DNA of 64,000 nucleotides from Dyadobacter jejuensis (GTDB lineage: Bacteria > Bacteroidota > Bacteroidia > Cytophagales > Spirosomataceae): contig NZ_QGDT01000006.1 in NCBI RefSeq assembly GCF_003149085.1, forward strand, positions 186,001 through 250,000, read 5' to 3'. This document shows positions 1 through 8,882 of this stretch, piece by piece. A model generated the notes under the pieces. That model was not told the origin of the DNA and did not search any database. It was given only the letters and a program-made list of their open reading frames with translations. Both the position numbers and the translations under genes were made by a program. Position 1 is the stretch's first letter. The number at the start of each line of letters is the position of its first letter.

Positions 1-1
1 G

Positions 2-1768
2 ATCGTCCTACTTACTGGCCTGATGGCCTGCGACGAGGACTTCCTGAACCGCTACCCACAAACAGAGATAGCCCCAGAGGCGTTTTTCAATAACGAAGAA
101 GATCTGGCCCTATATATCAATGGGCTCCTGTCTATGCCCGACCGCTACACTTACCTGAGCGAGCAAAATACCGACAACGCCGCTACGACTGGGGCTGTAG
201 AAATGAAAACCATCATGACAGCCAGCCCTACCGCCCAAAATATTACCTCGGGATGGAACTGGTCACGTCTGCGTAATATCAACTATTTCCTCGACAACTA
301 CCAAAAGGCCAATAGTAGCCAGGAAGTGAAGGATCATTTTGCCGGACTAGCGCGCTATTATCGGGCTAGGTTCTATATGGACATGGTGAAACGCTATTCT
401 GATGTACCCTGGTACAGCACCGCTATAAATCCGGACGACGAAACTTTGTACAAGACCCAAGACCCTCGTGCGGTAGTGATGGACAGCGTAATGGCCGATC
501 TGGCTTTCGCTAGTGCCCACGTTCGGGAGGCGGTTCCCTCCGGAACACCTAATAAATGGGCCGTTAAAACGGAAGAAGCACGAATAGCACTTTATGAAGG
601 CACTTACAGAAAATACCATGACGAATTGAACCTGCAAGGGACTGCACAAGCTTTCCTCGAAAGGGCTGCTAAAGTATCCCAGGAGATCATCACATCTGGA
701 AAATTTGATATTTTTAGTTCCGGAAACCCCCATCAAGATTACGCCAGCCTATTCAATGCCCAAGATTTGCTCACTAACAAGGAAGTAATCCTTGCCAATG
801 CCTTTGACCAAAACAAAAACAGATCACAAGATATCAACTCCGTGGTTTTTGGCGAATATGAACAGTCGCCGGCGAGGGATCTGGTACAGACCTACCTGAT
901 GGCCGACGGGAGTAGATTTACCGATCAACCCGGCTACAAAACCTTTGGCTTTATTCAGGAGTTCGAAAAGCGCGACCCCCGGCTATCCCAAACCCTGGTG
1001 TACCCCGGCTGGATCCGCCAACCGAACACCAGCCCGTATATACTGAGGCTTAACAAGAATTTCACCGGCTATCATCAGTTAAAGGGCTATGCCAATACGA
1101 CAGAGGCGGCTATTAATAACGGTATCGACTTTCCCGTGTACCGCTATGCCGAAGTACTATTGATACTGGCTGAGGCAAAGGCCGAGCTGAATACCCTTAC
1201 TCAGACCGACTTAGATGGCACCGTTAACCTGCTGCGGAGCCGGGTGGGGCTTCCCCAGCTGTCCATGGCCACAGCCAACGCCCTGCCCGACCCTTTCCTC
1301 ACTAAGAAATACCCCAACGTAACGGGTGCCAACCTAGGGGTATTGCTAGAAATCAGGAGAGAAAGAAGGGTAGAATTTGCCTTTGAAGGAAAACGCTTCG
1401 ACGACCTGATGCGCTGGAAAGTAGGAACTCTGCTGACCAATATTCCCGAAGGACTTTACTTTCCTGGCCTAGGCAAGTACGACATGAGTGGCGATGGCAT
1501 ACCGGATATTATTCTGGTGGGCAAAGAGGTTACCATTCCAGAAGAAGCCGATAAAGAGAAAAACAGCTTGGGTCTCTCCCTAATCTATTACAAAACAGGT
1601 GTGATAGGCGAGGATGTTACGGTATATTTGAAAAATGGAGCACAAGGAGGTACGACGGTAACCGAAACCACCCCTCGTACCTTCCAGGAGCCAAAGTTTT
1701 ATTACCGTCCAGTGCCTCAGCAACAAGTGATCCTTAATCCTAACCTGAAACAAATATTCGGTTGGTAG
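2..1768 (+). CDS. SusD/RagB-family outer-membrane lipoprotein, 5' end cut by window edge
   Basis: SusD-type proteins are surface lipoproteins that cap a SusC TonB-dependent channel and bind its ligand. The reading frame is open to the left edge; the first codons read LLTGLMAC, the end of a lipoprotein signal peptide with the lipidated Cys at bases 29-31, so the signal start and probably the susC partner lie outside the window. The Met at base 23 is inside the signal peptide and is not the true start. Family hallmarks are the C-terminal YAEVLLILAEAKAEL helix and the RRERRVEFAFEGKRFDDLMR block. The gene is followed after about 20 bases by two phosphoesterase genes on the same strand, which suggests a phosphorylated ligand rather than a plain glycan (inference). 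Confidence 0.93.
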   Translation: MVLLTGLMACDEDFLNRYPQTEIAPEAFFNNEEDLALYINGLLSMPDRYTYLSEQNTDNAATTGAVEMKTIMTASPTAQNITSGWNWSRLRNINYFLDNYQKANSSQEVKDHFAGLARYYRARFYMDMVKRYSDVPWYSTAINPDDETLYKTQDPRAVVMDSVMADLAFASAHVREAVPSGTPNKWAVKTEEARIALYEGTYRKYHDELNLQGTAQAFLERAAKVSQEIITSGKFDIFSSGNPHQDYASLFNAQDLLTNKEVILANAFDQNKNRSQDINSVVFGEYEQSPARDLVQTYLMADGSRFTDQPGYKTFGFIQEFEKRDPRLSQTLVYPGWIRQPNTSPYILRLNKNFTGYHQLKGYANTTEAAINNGIDFPVYRYAEVLLILAEAKAELNTLTQTDLDGTVNLLRSRVGLPQLSMATANALPDPFLTKKYPNVTGANLGVLLEIRRERRVEFAFEGKRFDDLMRWKVGTLLTNIPEGLYFPGLGKYDMSGDGIPDIILVGKEVTIPEEADKEKNSLGLSLIYYKTGVIGEDVTVYLKNGAQGGTTVTETTPRTFQEPKFYYRPVPQQQVILNPNLKQIFGW

Positions 1769-1788
1769 GTTCCAGCCATTAATTGAGC

Positions 1789-2685
1789 ATGATGAATAGA
1801 AGAAACTGGTTAAAAAAAACCAGCATAATGGGAGGAGCAACCGCGGTTGCTTCCCCCAATATGCTTTTAGAGAACATTTCCAACAGACCTGTACTCACCA
1901 TTGCGCACATCACCGACGTGCACATCCGGGCTGAAGAAGGAGCCCCTTCCCGATTCACGAATTGTCTGGAAGAAATAAAAAAACATAAGATCGACTTCTT
2001 CCTTAATGGGGGGGACTCCATTATGGCGGCCGATTACGACCATGTCACCAGAGAGAAAACCTTGGAATATTGGACCATTTGGGACCAATGCTTGCAAACC
2101 ATAGCCGACTATGAGGTATACAGCTGCATTGGCAACCATGATACTTGGTGGGCTGCTCCCTCGAAGCAGGACCCCATGTACGGCAAGTACTATGTGGTAC
2201 AACGCCTCAAAATCCCGAATCGCTATTATTCCTTCGTCAAGAAAGGCTGGCATTTTTTCGTACTCGATGGCAACCAACCGGGCATAGCCCTGGACCAAGA
2301 GCAGTTCGAATGGCTAGAAACAAGCTTAAAGGCCCTTCCCAAACATAGCCCTGCTATGGTGATGTCGCATTACCCCATTCTGGGCACTACGCCCATTTTG
2401 GTCGGAGGAGGGCACTCCGACTTCAAGGCCCTAAAAAATCTGTTTTATCAACATCAGGACAAGGTGAAGCTATGCCTCAGTGGTCACCAGCATTTGCTCG
2501 ACCATACGGTCTATAATGGGGTGCAATACTGCTGCAATGGATCCATGAGTGGGTTTTGGTGGGGAAAAGGGGACAAAGAGTCGGCTGGAGACTATTACTA
2601 TCAGGAAACTCCCCCTGGCTATAGTATCATCACCTGCTATGCCGATGGACGAGTAGAAAACAAATATTACCCACATCATTTTTAA
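1789..2685 (+). CDS. Calcineurin-like metallophosphoesterase with Tat-type signal
   Basis: Predicted exported phosphatase or phosphodiesterase with a dinuclear metal centre. The five metallophosphoesterase blocks are visible in the 298-residue product: DVH at 43-45, GGD at 74-76, GNHD at 115-118, SHYP with His194, and GHQH at 232-235. The N-terminus NRRNWLKK followed by an uncharged stretch resembles a twin-arginine signal, consistent with cofactor loading before export. I use the ATG at 1789; a TTG six bases upstream is less likely. It sits between susD and a type I phosphodiesterase, 13 bases before the latter, so the three are probably one operon. The substrate cannot be read from the sequence. 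Confidence 0.88.
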   Translation: MMNRRNWLKKTSIMGGATAVASPNMLLENISNRPVLTIAHITDVHIRAEEGAPSRFTNCLEEIKKHKIDFFLNGGDSIMAADYDHVTREKTLEYWTIWDQCLQTIADYEVYSCIGNHDTWWAAPSKQDPMYGKYYVVQRLKIPNRYYSFVKKGWHFFVLDGNQPGIALDQEQFEWLETSLKALPKHSPAMVMSHYPILGTTPILVGGGHSDFKALKNLFYQHQDKVKLCLSGHQHLLDHTVYNGVQYCCNGSMSGFWWGKGDKESAGDYYYQETPPGYSIITCYADGRVENKYYPHHF

Positions 2686-2698
2686 ACGATCGCAACCG

Positions 2699-3934
2699 AT
2701 GAAAAATAAACGCCTTATCTTGGCCTTACTGGCCATCCTATCGAGCAGCCACCTGCTATGGGCCCAAGCAAAAACTCCGAAAGCCCTTTTCGTAATCGTC
2801 GATGGTATTTCGAGCGATGTGATTGAAAAAATAGAAACGCCACATCTGGACGCTGTAGCCAAAGTGGGCGGCTACACCCAAGCCTATGTAGGGGGTGAAA
2901 AAGACGGCTACAGCCAAACACCTACCATCTCTGCCGTAGGCTATAATAGCCTATTGACGGGCACCTGGGTCAACAAGCATAATGTGTGGGGTAACGGAAT
3001 AAAAGACCCTAATTACCAATATTGGAGCATATTTCGCTTCTTTAAGGAACAATTCCCACAGAAAAAAACGGCCGTTTTCTCTACTTGGCTCGACAACCGT
3101 ACCAAGCTGATCGGTGAAGGCTTACCCCAAACCAACCACCTTCGCATCGATTACCCTTTCGATGGCTTCGAGCTGGATACCATCCATTTTCCTCACGATA
3201 AGCTAAGGAACTACATTCACCTGATCGACGAAAAGGTGACCGACGAAGCCGCTCAATACGTACGGGCTCAAGCCCCCGACTTGGCCTGGGTATATCTGGA
3301 ATACACCGACGATATGGGCCACGGGTATGGCGACAGCCCGCAGTTCCATGATGCCATCCGAACCATGGACCAACAGATAGGCCGTATCTGGGAAGCGATA
3401 CAATACCGTCAAAAAAACTTCCAGGAAGATTGGATGCTCTTCGTCACCACCGACCACGGCCGCGATCCTAAAAATGGGAGTGGCCACGGAGGCCAGTCGG
3501 ACCGGGAACGAAGCACCTGGATGGTTACCAATGCCAAAGACCTCAACCAGGCTTTTAAGGATCGCCCTGGCATAGTCGATATTATGCCTACCCTCGCAGG
3601 ACATATGGGCGTGCACTTCCCTAAAGAGCAGGCCTTCGAGCTAGACGGCGTGCCGCTAGTAGGGTCTATATCCATCGACGATGCCCAGGCCGTAAGGTCC
3701 GAAAAACAGATAGCAGTAAGCTGGAAGGCCTACGAGCCTAAGAGCACCGTAAAGGTATGGCTTACCACCACCAATCAATTCAAAGACGGTGGGCGGGATT
3801 TATACCATCTGGTCGACCAGGTACCTGCAGGCCAGCAGAAGCTACAAATCGACATATCGCAGTATGACTCCGATTTCTTTAAGATCGTCCTAGAGGGAGC
3901 GCACAACAGCCTGAACCGGTGGATAGTAAAATAA
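2699..3934 (+). CDS. Type I phosphodiesterase/nucleotide pyrophosphatase family, secreted
   Basis: Alkaline-phosphatase-superfamily enzyme expected to hydrolyse phosphodiesters, pyrophosphates or phosphomonoesters in the periplasm. A signal peptide ends near residue 23 (LLWAQA). Metal ligands are recognisable in FVIVDGISSD, YTDDMGHGYG and TTDHGR, followed by GHGG; the nucleophile Thr/Ser should lie in the TPTIS stretch near residues 74-78, though I could not fix which residue. The C-terminal ~80 residues (after GVPLVGSI) look like an added beta-rich domain. It ends 2 bases before the stop of a convergent gene. Third gene of the putative susD-phosphoesterase operon. Confidence 0.86.
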   Translation: MKNKRLILALLAILSSSHLLWAQAKTPKALFVIVDGISSDVIEKIETPHLDAVAKVGGYTQAYVGGEKDGYSQTPTISAVGYNSLLTGTWVNKHNVWGNGIKDPNYQYWSIFRFFKEQFPQKKTAVFSTWLDNRTKLIGEGLPQTNHLRIDYPFDGFELDTIHFPHDKLRNYIHLIDEKVTDEAAQYVRAQAPDLAWVYLEYTDDMGHGYGDSPQFHDAIRTMDQQIGRIWEAIQYRQKNFQEDWMLFVTTDHGRDPKNGSGHGGQSDRERSTWMVTNAKDLNQAFKDRPGIVDIMPTLAGHMGVHFPKEQAFELDGVPLVGSISIDDAQAVRSEKQIAVSWKAYEPKSTVKVWLTTTNQFKDGGRDLYHLVDQVPAGQQKLQIDISQYDSDFFKIVLEGAHNSLNRWIVK

Positions 3935-3936
3935 CC

Positions 3937-4572
3937 CTAGTTCCCCCCACGACCCGCCTTATAGGCGTCGTACTCCTGGAGGAGGATCGCCAGATCCTCC
4001 TCCTGATCAAAGTCAAATTGCGACTCCTTGATGATATAGTTCATTTTATTCCTTTCATCGGCCAGTACTTTTAAAAAGCTTTCCTTGTTAGAAAGGCTTA
4101 CGGGATGCATTTTCCCATCTTTAAGAATAAACAGCTGCCCGGCTCCTGCCTCCTCTTGGTCCTTAATGGGGACTACAAAATGCTTTAATAGCCTTAGGTT
4201 ACCATCATAAAGTACCTGATAGAAGGTCTTTGCCGTAGCACCCTGCGCGGAGGGGAAGCCTCTTTCAAAATAATACAGGGCCGTCCCCGTAGGCAAGGTA
4301 AAACCCGTAACAGCGTCTCCTGTCACGAAAAGGGAGTCGTTATGTTGGATCTCCAGCCTATTGCCGGCCATATCGAACCTGAAGGACAGCCCTTCTACTA
4401 CCTGTCCGTACTTCCCCGTTACGGAGCCGGTATAGTAGGTATCAAAGAGGAAGTTCCCCCCCTGCTGTTCTTGTAAAATGGGCTTCGCATCCAGAACAGC
4501 TAAATCTTGACCATGGGTCAGGCTAGCTCCTAGCATAAAAATTGCCCCTATCAAATATCGGAATGTTTTCAT
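3937..4572 (-). CDS. Secreted protein of unknown function
   Basis: I do not recognise this 211-residue protein. It begins MKTFRYLIGAIFMLGASLTHGQ, a clear Sec signal peptide, and then has alternating short polar and hydrophobic stretches suggesting a mainly beta fold (TGKYGQVVEGLSFRFDMAGN near residues 52-71). The C-terminal third is acidic and charged (DFDQEEDLAILLQEYDAYK). No catalytic motif is evident. It is transcribed alone toward the phosphodiesterase gene and divergently from nuoN, with about 80 bases between the two starts. Confidence 0.7.
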   Translation of the reverse strand: MKTFRYLIGAIFMLGASLTHGQDLAVLDAKPILQEQQGGNFLFDTYYTGSVTGKYGQVVEGLSFRFDMAGNRLEIQHNDSLFVTGDAVTGFTLPTGTALYYFERGFPSAQGATAKTFYQVLYDGNLRLLKHFVVPIKDQEEAGAGQLFILKDGKMHPVSLSNKESFLKVLADERNKMNYIIKESQFDFDQEEDLAILLQEYDAYKAGRGGN

Positions 4573-4620
4573 AAATCAATTAGTTTAGTATTTAAAGCTG
4601 GTTTCCCTATCATCTTTATG

Positions 4621-4628
4621 TACTTTTG
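4621..4628 (+). promoter_or_regulatory. Putative -7 box TACTTTTG of nuoN
   Basis: TACTTTTG matches the Bacteroidota -7 consensus TAnnTTTG and lies 23 bases before the TTG start of nuoN, giving a very short leader. No clear TTG is present at the expected -33 spacing, so this is a half-site prediction. Confidence 0.45.
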
Positions 4629-4651
4629 CCAAAAAAATTGTACCTGCTCCT

Positions 4652-6106
4652 TTGGATTTAAACGAACAACTCCTGCACATACGTCAAAGCTTGATGGGTA
4701 TCTCTCCGGAGATCTTCCTATTGGTGGTATTCTGTGTAATATTGCTGGCTGAGTTAATATTCATCAAAGACACCAACAAAGAAAAAGTCGCTAATATCCT
4801 CCAGGGAATTAGCGTCATAGGGGCTTTGTTTACGGGCTATTTGGTTATAAACCAATGGAACACCGAAGCAGCCTTTCGCTTTTACCCCCTGCTTTTTCTC
4901 GATCATCAGGCCATTTTTTTCAAGATGCTCATCCTCGTAGCCTGGCTCTTTACCTTGCTGCATATTAGAATACTCAAATACCAATTCCCTCCCGAATTCA
5001 ACGCGATATTAATCGCTATGGTAGCGGGGCTACATCTGCTGACGATGGCCACCCACCTGCTGACCATCTACCTGTGCATCGAGCTTATCTCCATTTGCTC
5101 TTACCTGTTAGTCTCGCTTCAGGGCAACCGAAAGGCGGCGGAAGGAGGCATCAAATACCTCTTATTTGGAGCCACTAGCTCGGCCATTATGCTCTATGGT
5201 ATCTCGCTGATTTACGGACTCACCGGCACCATGAGCATCACCGATCCTGCCTTATATGCTGGATTGGCGGCCAATATGCCCTTGGTAAGCACCACCACCA
5301 TCGTACTCCTGCTGGCAGGATTGCTCTTCAAGCTCTCCTTGATCCCCTTCCACGTCTGGACGCCCGACGTCTATGAAGCTACCCCTACACCTTTGGTATC
5401 CTTTCTGTCGGTAGCGCCCAAGGCGGCGGTATTGCTGGTGGTGATCCGCCTGACCACCGCCCTTCCTGACATCTATTTCCCGATATTAGGGGGTGTCGCA
5501 TTGGTAAGCATCACCATGGGCAATGTAGCCGCTCTTTGGCAAACCAACGCCCGGCGCTTACTCGCTTACAGCTCCATAGCCCAGGCGGGTTATCTGATCG
5601 TAGGAGTTACCGCCTTTAGCAGGCTGGGGTTCGAGTCGGCGGTGTTTTATGTAGCCACCTTCCTGATCGTCAACTTAGCAGTATTTTTCCTGGTCGACCT
5701 GCTACAACCCCGCTCCGATGCTCCTTTGGTGGCCTTCGAAGGCCTTGGAAAAACGAAAGTGTTGGAGGCTTCAGCCCTCACCGTAGCACTCATAGCCTTG
5801 GCAGGCCTGCCGCCTACAGTGGGCTTTACGGCCAAACTATTGGTATTTTCGGCCCTATGGGACGCTTTCCAGCAGCAGCAATCGGGCTGGATGCTCTGGC
5901 TACTGCTAGGAGGAATACTCAATGCCGCCATCGCCCTGGCCTATTATCTTAAGCTCCCCTATTTGTTGTTTTTTAAAGATAGCAAAATAGGCCTGACGCC
6001 CAGCAGCTCACGGGCTGGCAGGTGGATAGCCGCAGGGCTTACGGCAATCGTGTTGGCCCTGTTCGTCAAACCCGAATGGCTCATGAACTGGATATCCTCC
6101 TTTTAA
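4652..6106 (+). CDS. nuoN: NADH-quinone oxidoreductase subunit N
   Basis: Antiporter-like membrane subunit of respiratory complex I, one of three proton channels in the membrane arm. The 484-residue product is almost entirely transmembrane (about 14 segments). Conserved features are the Glu in LCIELISICSYLLVSL, the Lys in LLFKLSLIPFHVWTPDVYEA, the TPTP motif that follows, and a late-helix Lys in AYYLKLPYLLFF. The start is the TTG at 4652: no in-frame ATG occurs before residue 15 of the chain, and that Met is close to the first membrane helix. Unusually, no other nuo gene lies beside it; both neighbours are unrelated and convergent or divergent. Confidence 0.93.
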   Translation: MDLNEQLLHIRQSLMGISPEIFLLVVFCVILLAELIFIKDTNKEKVANILQGISVIGALFTGYLVINQWNTEAAFRFYPLLFLDHQAIFFKMLILVAWLFTLLHIRILKYQFPPEFNAILIAMVAGLHLLTMATHLLTIYLCIELISICSYLLVSLQGNRKAAEGGIKYLLFGATSSAIMLYGISLIYGLTGTMSITDPALYAGLAANMPLVSTTTIVLLLAGLLFKLSLIPFHVWTPDVYEATPTPLVSFLSVAPKAAVLLVVIRLTTALPDIYFPILGGVALVSITMGNVAALWQTNARRLLAYSSIAQAGYLIVGVTAFSRLGFESAVFYVATFLIVNLAVFFLVDLLQPRSDAPLVAFEGLGKTKVLEASALTVALIALAGLPPTVGFTAKLLVFSALWDAFQQQQSGWMLWLLLGGILNAAIALAYYLKLPYLLFFKDSKIGLTPSSSRAGRWIAAGLTAIVLALFVKPEWLMNWISSF

Positions 6107-6120
6107 GGGACCCTATGCGA

Positions 6121-6990
6121 TTATTTAAAAACAGGCAGCACTTCATAACCCGCATCCCTTAATAGGCTGATCAACCCTTCCTCACCTCCCAGATGTGCGG
6201 CGCCTACGGCAAAGAAGCTGGACTTGACCTTCATCCCCTCGGCCATTCGCCCTATCCACGCCTGGTTGCGGTCCGCTAGGAGCTCCTTGTCATAAGTCTG
6301 CATGTCAAATTCGCTATTTTCAGATAAGCGGTACAGCCGATCGATGTCCTGCGTTTGATAGGTCGCCACCAAGGAACGAAACTCTTCTTTGGCTTTTGGC
6401 AGATTCGCTACCAAGGCCGTCACCATTTCGGCCTGCTTGGCATAGGGGATCTTACCCAGTACTGCCATTTGCTCTTCTATGCTTTCAAGGCCCACCACTT
6501 CCAATTTTTGCTCCATAGCGATGGTCATCAGCTCGTTTTCAAAGGATTTGGGCTCACAATCCAATAGGCCGTTAAACATGGGACCTAATAATAAAAAAGG
6601 CAGGGTATTTTGAAATAAGGCCAGGTCGTACCCCAGCGAATCCTTAAAATAACCCTCTAAATGTTGATAAGTGGCAGGAGCCATCAAATCCTGTAGGGTG
6701 CTACCGTCCTTCATAAACATGGCCTGCATCATTTTTGAGGCCATCTCCGGATCGTCCATGTCCACCTCCAGCACCAGCTGTTGGCTTTGGCGAAGCTTGT
6801 CCTGCACGGACTGGTCCAATTCGAAATCATTTTCGCAGACCAAATGCATGGTCCCAAACAAATAGGATGTTTGCGGGAGCCCCTGGCCCGAGATAGACCA
6901 TAAAAGGGTTTTGTCTTTGGGGACCTGGGCCTGGGCCAACAGGGCACAGAGAGATAGTATCAATACGGCAAATTTCCGGGTATCCATCAT
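6121..6990 (-). CDS. TraB/GumN family secreted protein
   Basis: Member of the TraB/GumN (PF01963) family, predicted metalloprotease-like proteins of uncertain activity. I start at the ATG at 6990, which gives MMDTRKFAVLILSLCALLAQAQ, a clean signal peptide; the longer frame upstream adds a non-signal-like segment. The N-terminal motif SYLFGTMHLV and the C-terminal FFAVGAAHLGGEEGL are the family's two paired GxxH-type elements. Length 289 residues fits the family. It converges with nuoN, leaving 14 bases between stops. Confidence 0.85.
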   Translation of the reverse strand: MMDTRKFAVLILSLCALLAQAQVPKDKTLLWSISGQGLPQTSYLFGTMHLVCENDFELDQSVQDKLRQSQQLVLEVDMDDPEMASKMMQAMFMKDGSTLQDLMAPATYQHLEGYFKDSLGYDLALFQNTLPFLLLGPMFNGLLDCEPKSFENELMTIAMEQKLEVVGLESIEEQMAVLGKIPYAKQAEMVTALVANLPKAKEEFRSLVATYQTQDIDRLYRLSENSEFDMQTYDKELLADRNQAWIGRMAEGMKVKSSFFAVGAAHLGGEEGLISLLRDAGYEVLPVFK

Positions 6991-7127
6991 GGTAAGTAGC
7001 TTGAATGAGGCCCTGAAGATAAATATAAATGGGACGGTCTGGGCTAAAACCAACTATAAAACAAAAATATTCTGCATGCCCCCACCCTGTTTTCGCTTGA
7101 GCCACTCCTACTACCCCCACAAACCCA

Positions 7128-7159
7128 AAGATCCGGCCATGTAGCACATGCCGGATCTT
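7128..7159 (-). terminator. Hairpin after the M28 peptidase gene
   Basis: AAGATCCGG(C)CATGT pairs with ACATGCCGGATCTT around a 3-base loop, a 14-pair stem with one bulged C. It lies 35 bases past the peptidase stop on the minus strand and is followed there by TTTGGGTTTG, a weak T tract. Likely a terminator or transcript-end stabiliser. Confidence 0.6.
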
Positions 7160-7193
7160 CGGATAATATCTGATGCTTTGTGAAGCGCTGTAA

Positions 7194-8786
7194 TTATTTT
7201 TTATTACTATCGACCACAATACGCCCTTCCCTGTTTACGAGCTCCCAGGCGGTATAAAATACCAGCTTTACGATTTTCGACTGTTTATCGAAAAGGATTT
7301 TTTCTACGTCGTCACCCGGGCGGTGATAGTCCTCATGAACCCCCGTAAAATAAAAGATGACCGGGACATTGTTCTTAGCAAAATTGTAATGGTCGGAGCG
7401 GTAATAAAAACGATTGGGATCGTTGGGATCATTAAAGGTATAATCCAGATCGAAGTTGACATATTTCTTATTGGCTTCCTCACTTACGGCATGCAATTCC
7501 GAAGACAGCTTATCGGAGCCGATTAGGTATACATATTCATGATTATTTTCATGAGCCGCATCCACCCGGCCTATCATGTCGATGTTCAGGTTGGCGATGG
7601 TATTCTCCAGTGGCAGTAAAGGGTTCTTAGAATAGTACTCCGACCCAAACAGGCCTTTTTCCTCACCCGTCACATTCAAAAACAAGATACTCCTGCGGGG
7701 ACCGTGTCCTTCGGCCTTAGCCTTGGCAAAAGCCTGAGCGAGCTCCATTAAAGATACCGTCCCAGAGCCGTCGTCATCGGCTCCGTTGTTGATCTCACCA
7801 TTAGGCGATATCCCAATATGATCGATATGGGCACTGATCACCAATACCTCGTCCTTTTTGTCGCTACCTTCCAAATAGGCCGCTACATTTTCGGTATCGA
7901 TGGTTTCGTTAATACGCTCTGCCTTGAGGGCTATTTCTCCTTTTAAACTCCGCAAGGTCGATTTTCCCGCCTTGGTTATGGCCTTCTTGTTGGCGTTCAG
8001 CTTTTTGATAGAAGTATGCAGTACCTTAGCGGCAATGGCATCGGAAATGACCCATGCCGACAGCGCATCGTCGGCCTCCACTACGGGCTTCAAAGTAGGA
8101 GCTCCAAAGCGGCGTGCCATGACGGCCCTTTGCCTGATTTCCTTTTGAACATCGTCACCGGTTTTATCGGTCACGATCAACACATATTTCGCTCCATTAG
8201 ACCGGGCTATTCTTACCTTATGCTGCCAGGCAATATTGCTACTCCATTTGCTTTTTTCGTCGGTGCCCGTCACCAGGTATTTCCCTAGCTTATCTTGAGG
8301 CTCTCCTTCAAAGACGACTACAGCCTTCCCTTTCACGTCCAAGTCGGCATAGTCACTATATCGTTCGTCGGCGATGCCATATCCGGCAAAAACTACCGGA
8401 ACGGTGATTTCCTCTGGGATGTTAGCCAAGCCATTCACAAAGAAATCCTGCCCCATTTCATAGCGCTGGCCTGCTGCTGTGAGGGATACCTCGCCCCAGC
8501 TACGCTTGTATAATTGATATTTCTGATAAAAGGATTTTTGGCCGTTTGCATCGACGGCTATTGGCTCCAGGCCATACTCCTTATAGTACTTCACCACATA
8601 TTCAGCGGCCTTTTTCTGGCCTGGTGAGCCAGTATCTCTACCTTCCAAGCTATCGGAGGCGATAATGGTCAGGTGTTTTTTAAGGTCGGAGGGGCTGATG
8701 GTTTCGGCATATTTTGTTGCCTGGTCCTGGCCCATAGCAATCGTTCCGACCGTTAGCAGGAGTCCGGCCAATAGGTGTTTGTTCAT
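7194..8786 (-). CDS. M28-family zinc peptidase with PA insert
   Basis: Secreted aminopeptidase-type dizinc metallopeptidase. Starting at the ATG at 8786 gives MNKHLLAGLLLTVGTIAMGQ, a Sec signal; the upstream extension is probably not translated. Zinc and catalytic elements in order: SAHIDHIG, NNGADDDGSGT (bridging Asp), VTGEEKGLFGSEYY (Glu pair), NIDMIGR, and a final His in VHEDYHRPGDD. The region between signal and catalytic domain, including VPVVFAGYG and GKAVVVFEG, is a protease-associated domain. At 530 residues it matches this two-domain group. It stands alone, ahead of a long hairpin and separate from the DUF4249 gene upstream by about 100 bases. Confidence 0.92.
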   Translation of the reverse strand: MNKHLLAGLLLTVGTIAMGQDQATKYAETISPSDLKKHLTIIASDSLEGRDTGSPGQKKAAEYVVKYYKEYGLEPIAVDANGQKSFYQKYQLYKRSWGEVSLTAAGQRYEMGQDFFVNGLANIPEEITVPVVFAGYGIADERYSDYADLDVKGKAVVVFEGEPQDKLGKYLVTGTDEKSKWSSNIAWQHKVRIARSNGAKYVLIVTDKTGDDVQKEIRQRAVMARRFGAPTLKPVVEADDALSAWVISDAIAAKVLHTSIKKLNANKKAITKAGKSTLRSLKGEIALKAERINETIDTENVAAYLEGSDKKDEVLVISAHIDHIGISPNGEINNGADDDGSGTVSLMELAQAFAKAKAEGHGPRRSILFLNVTGEEKGLFGSEYYSKNPLLPLENTIANLNIDMIGRVDAAHENNHEYVYLIGSDKLSSELHAVSEEANKKYVNFDLDYTFNDPNDPNRFYYRSDHYNFAKNNVPVIFYFTGVHEDYHRPGDDVEKILFDKQSKIVKLVFYTAWELVNREGRIVVDSNKK

Positions 8787-8882
8787 TTTTGAAAGTTTCG
8801 TTGATTCCAATAGTGACACAAAGAAACGAAACGGAAAGTGATTGGCAAAATCACAAGGAAAAGACCTAACTGAAACTATAGG

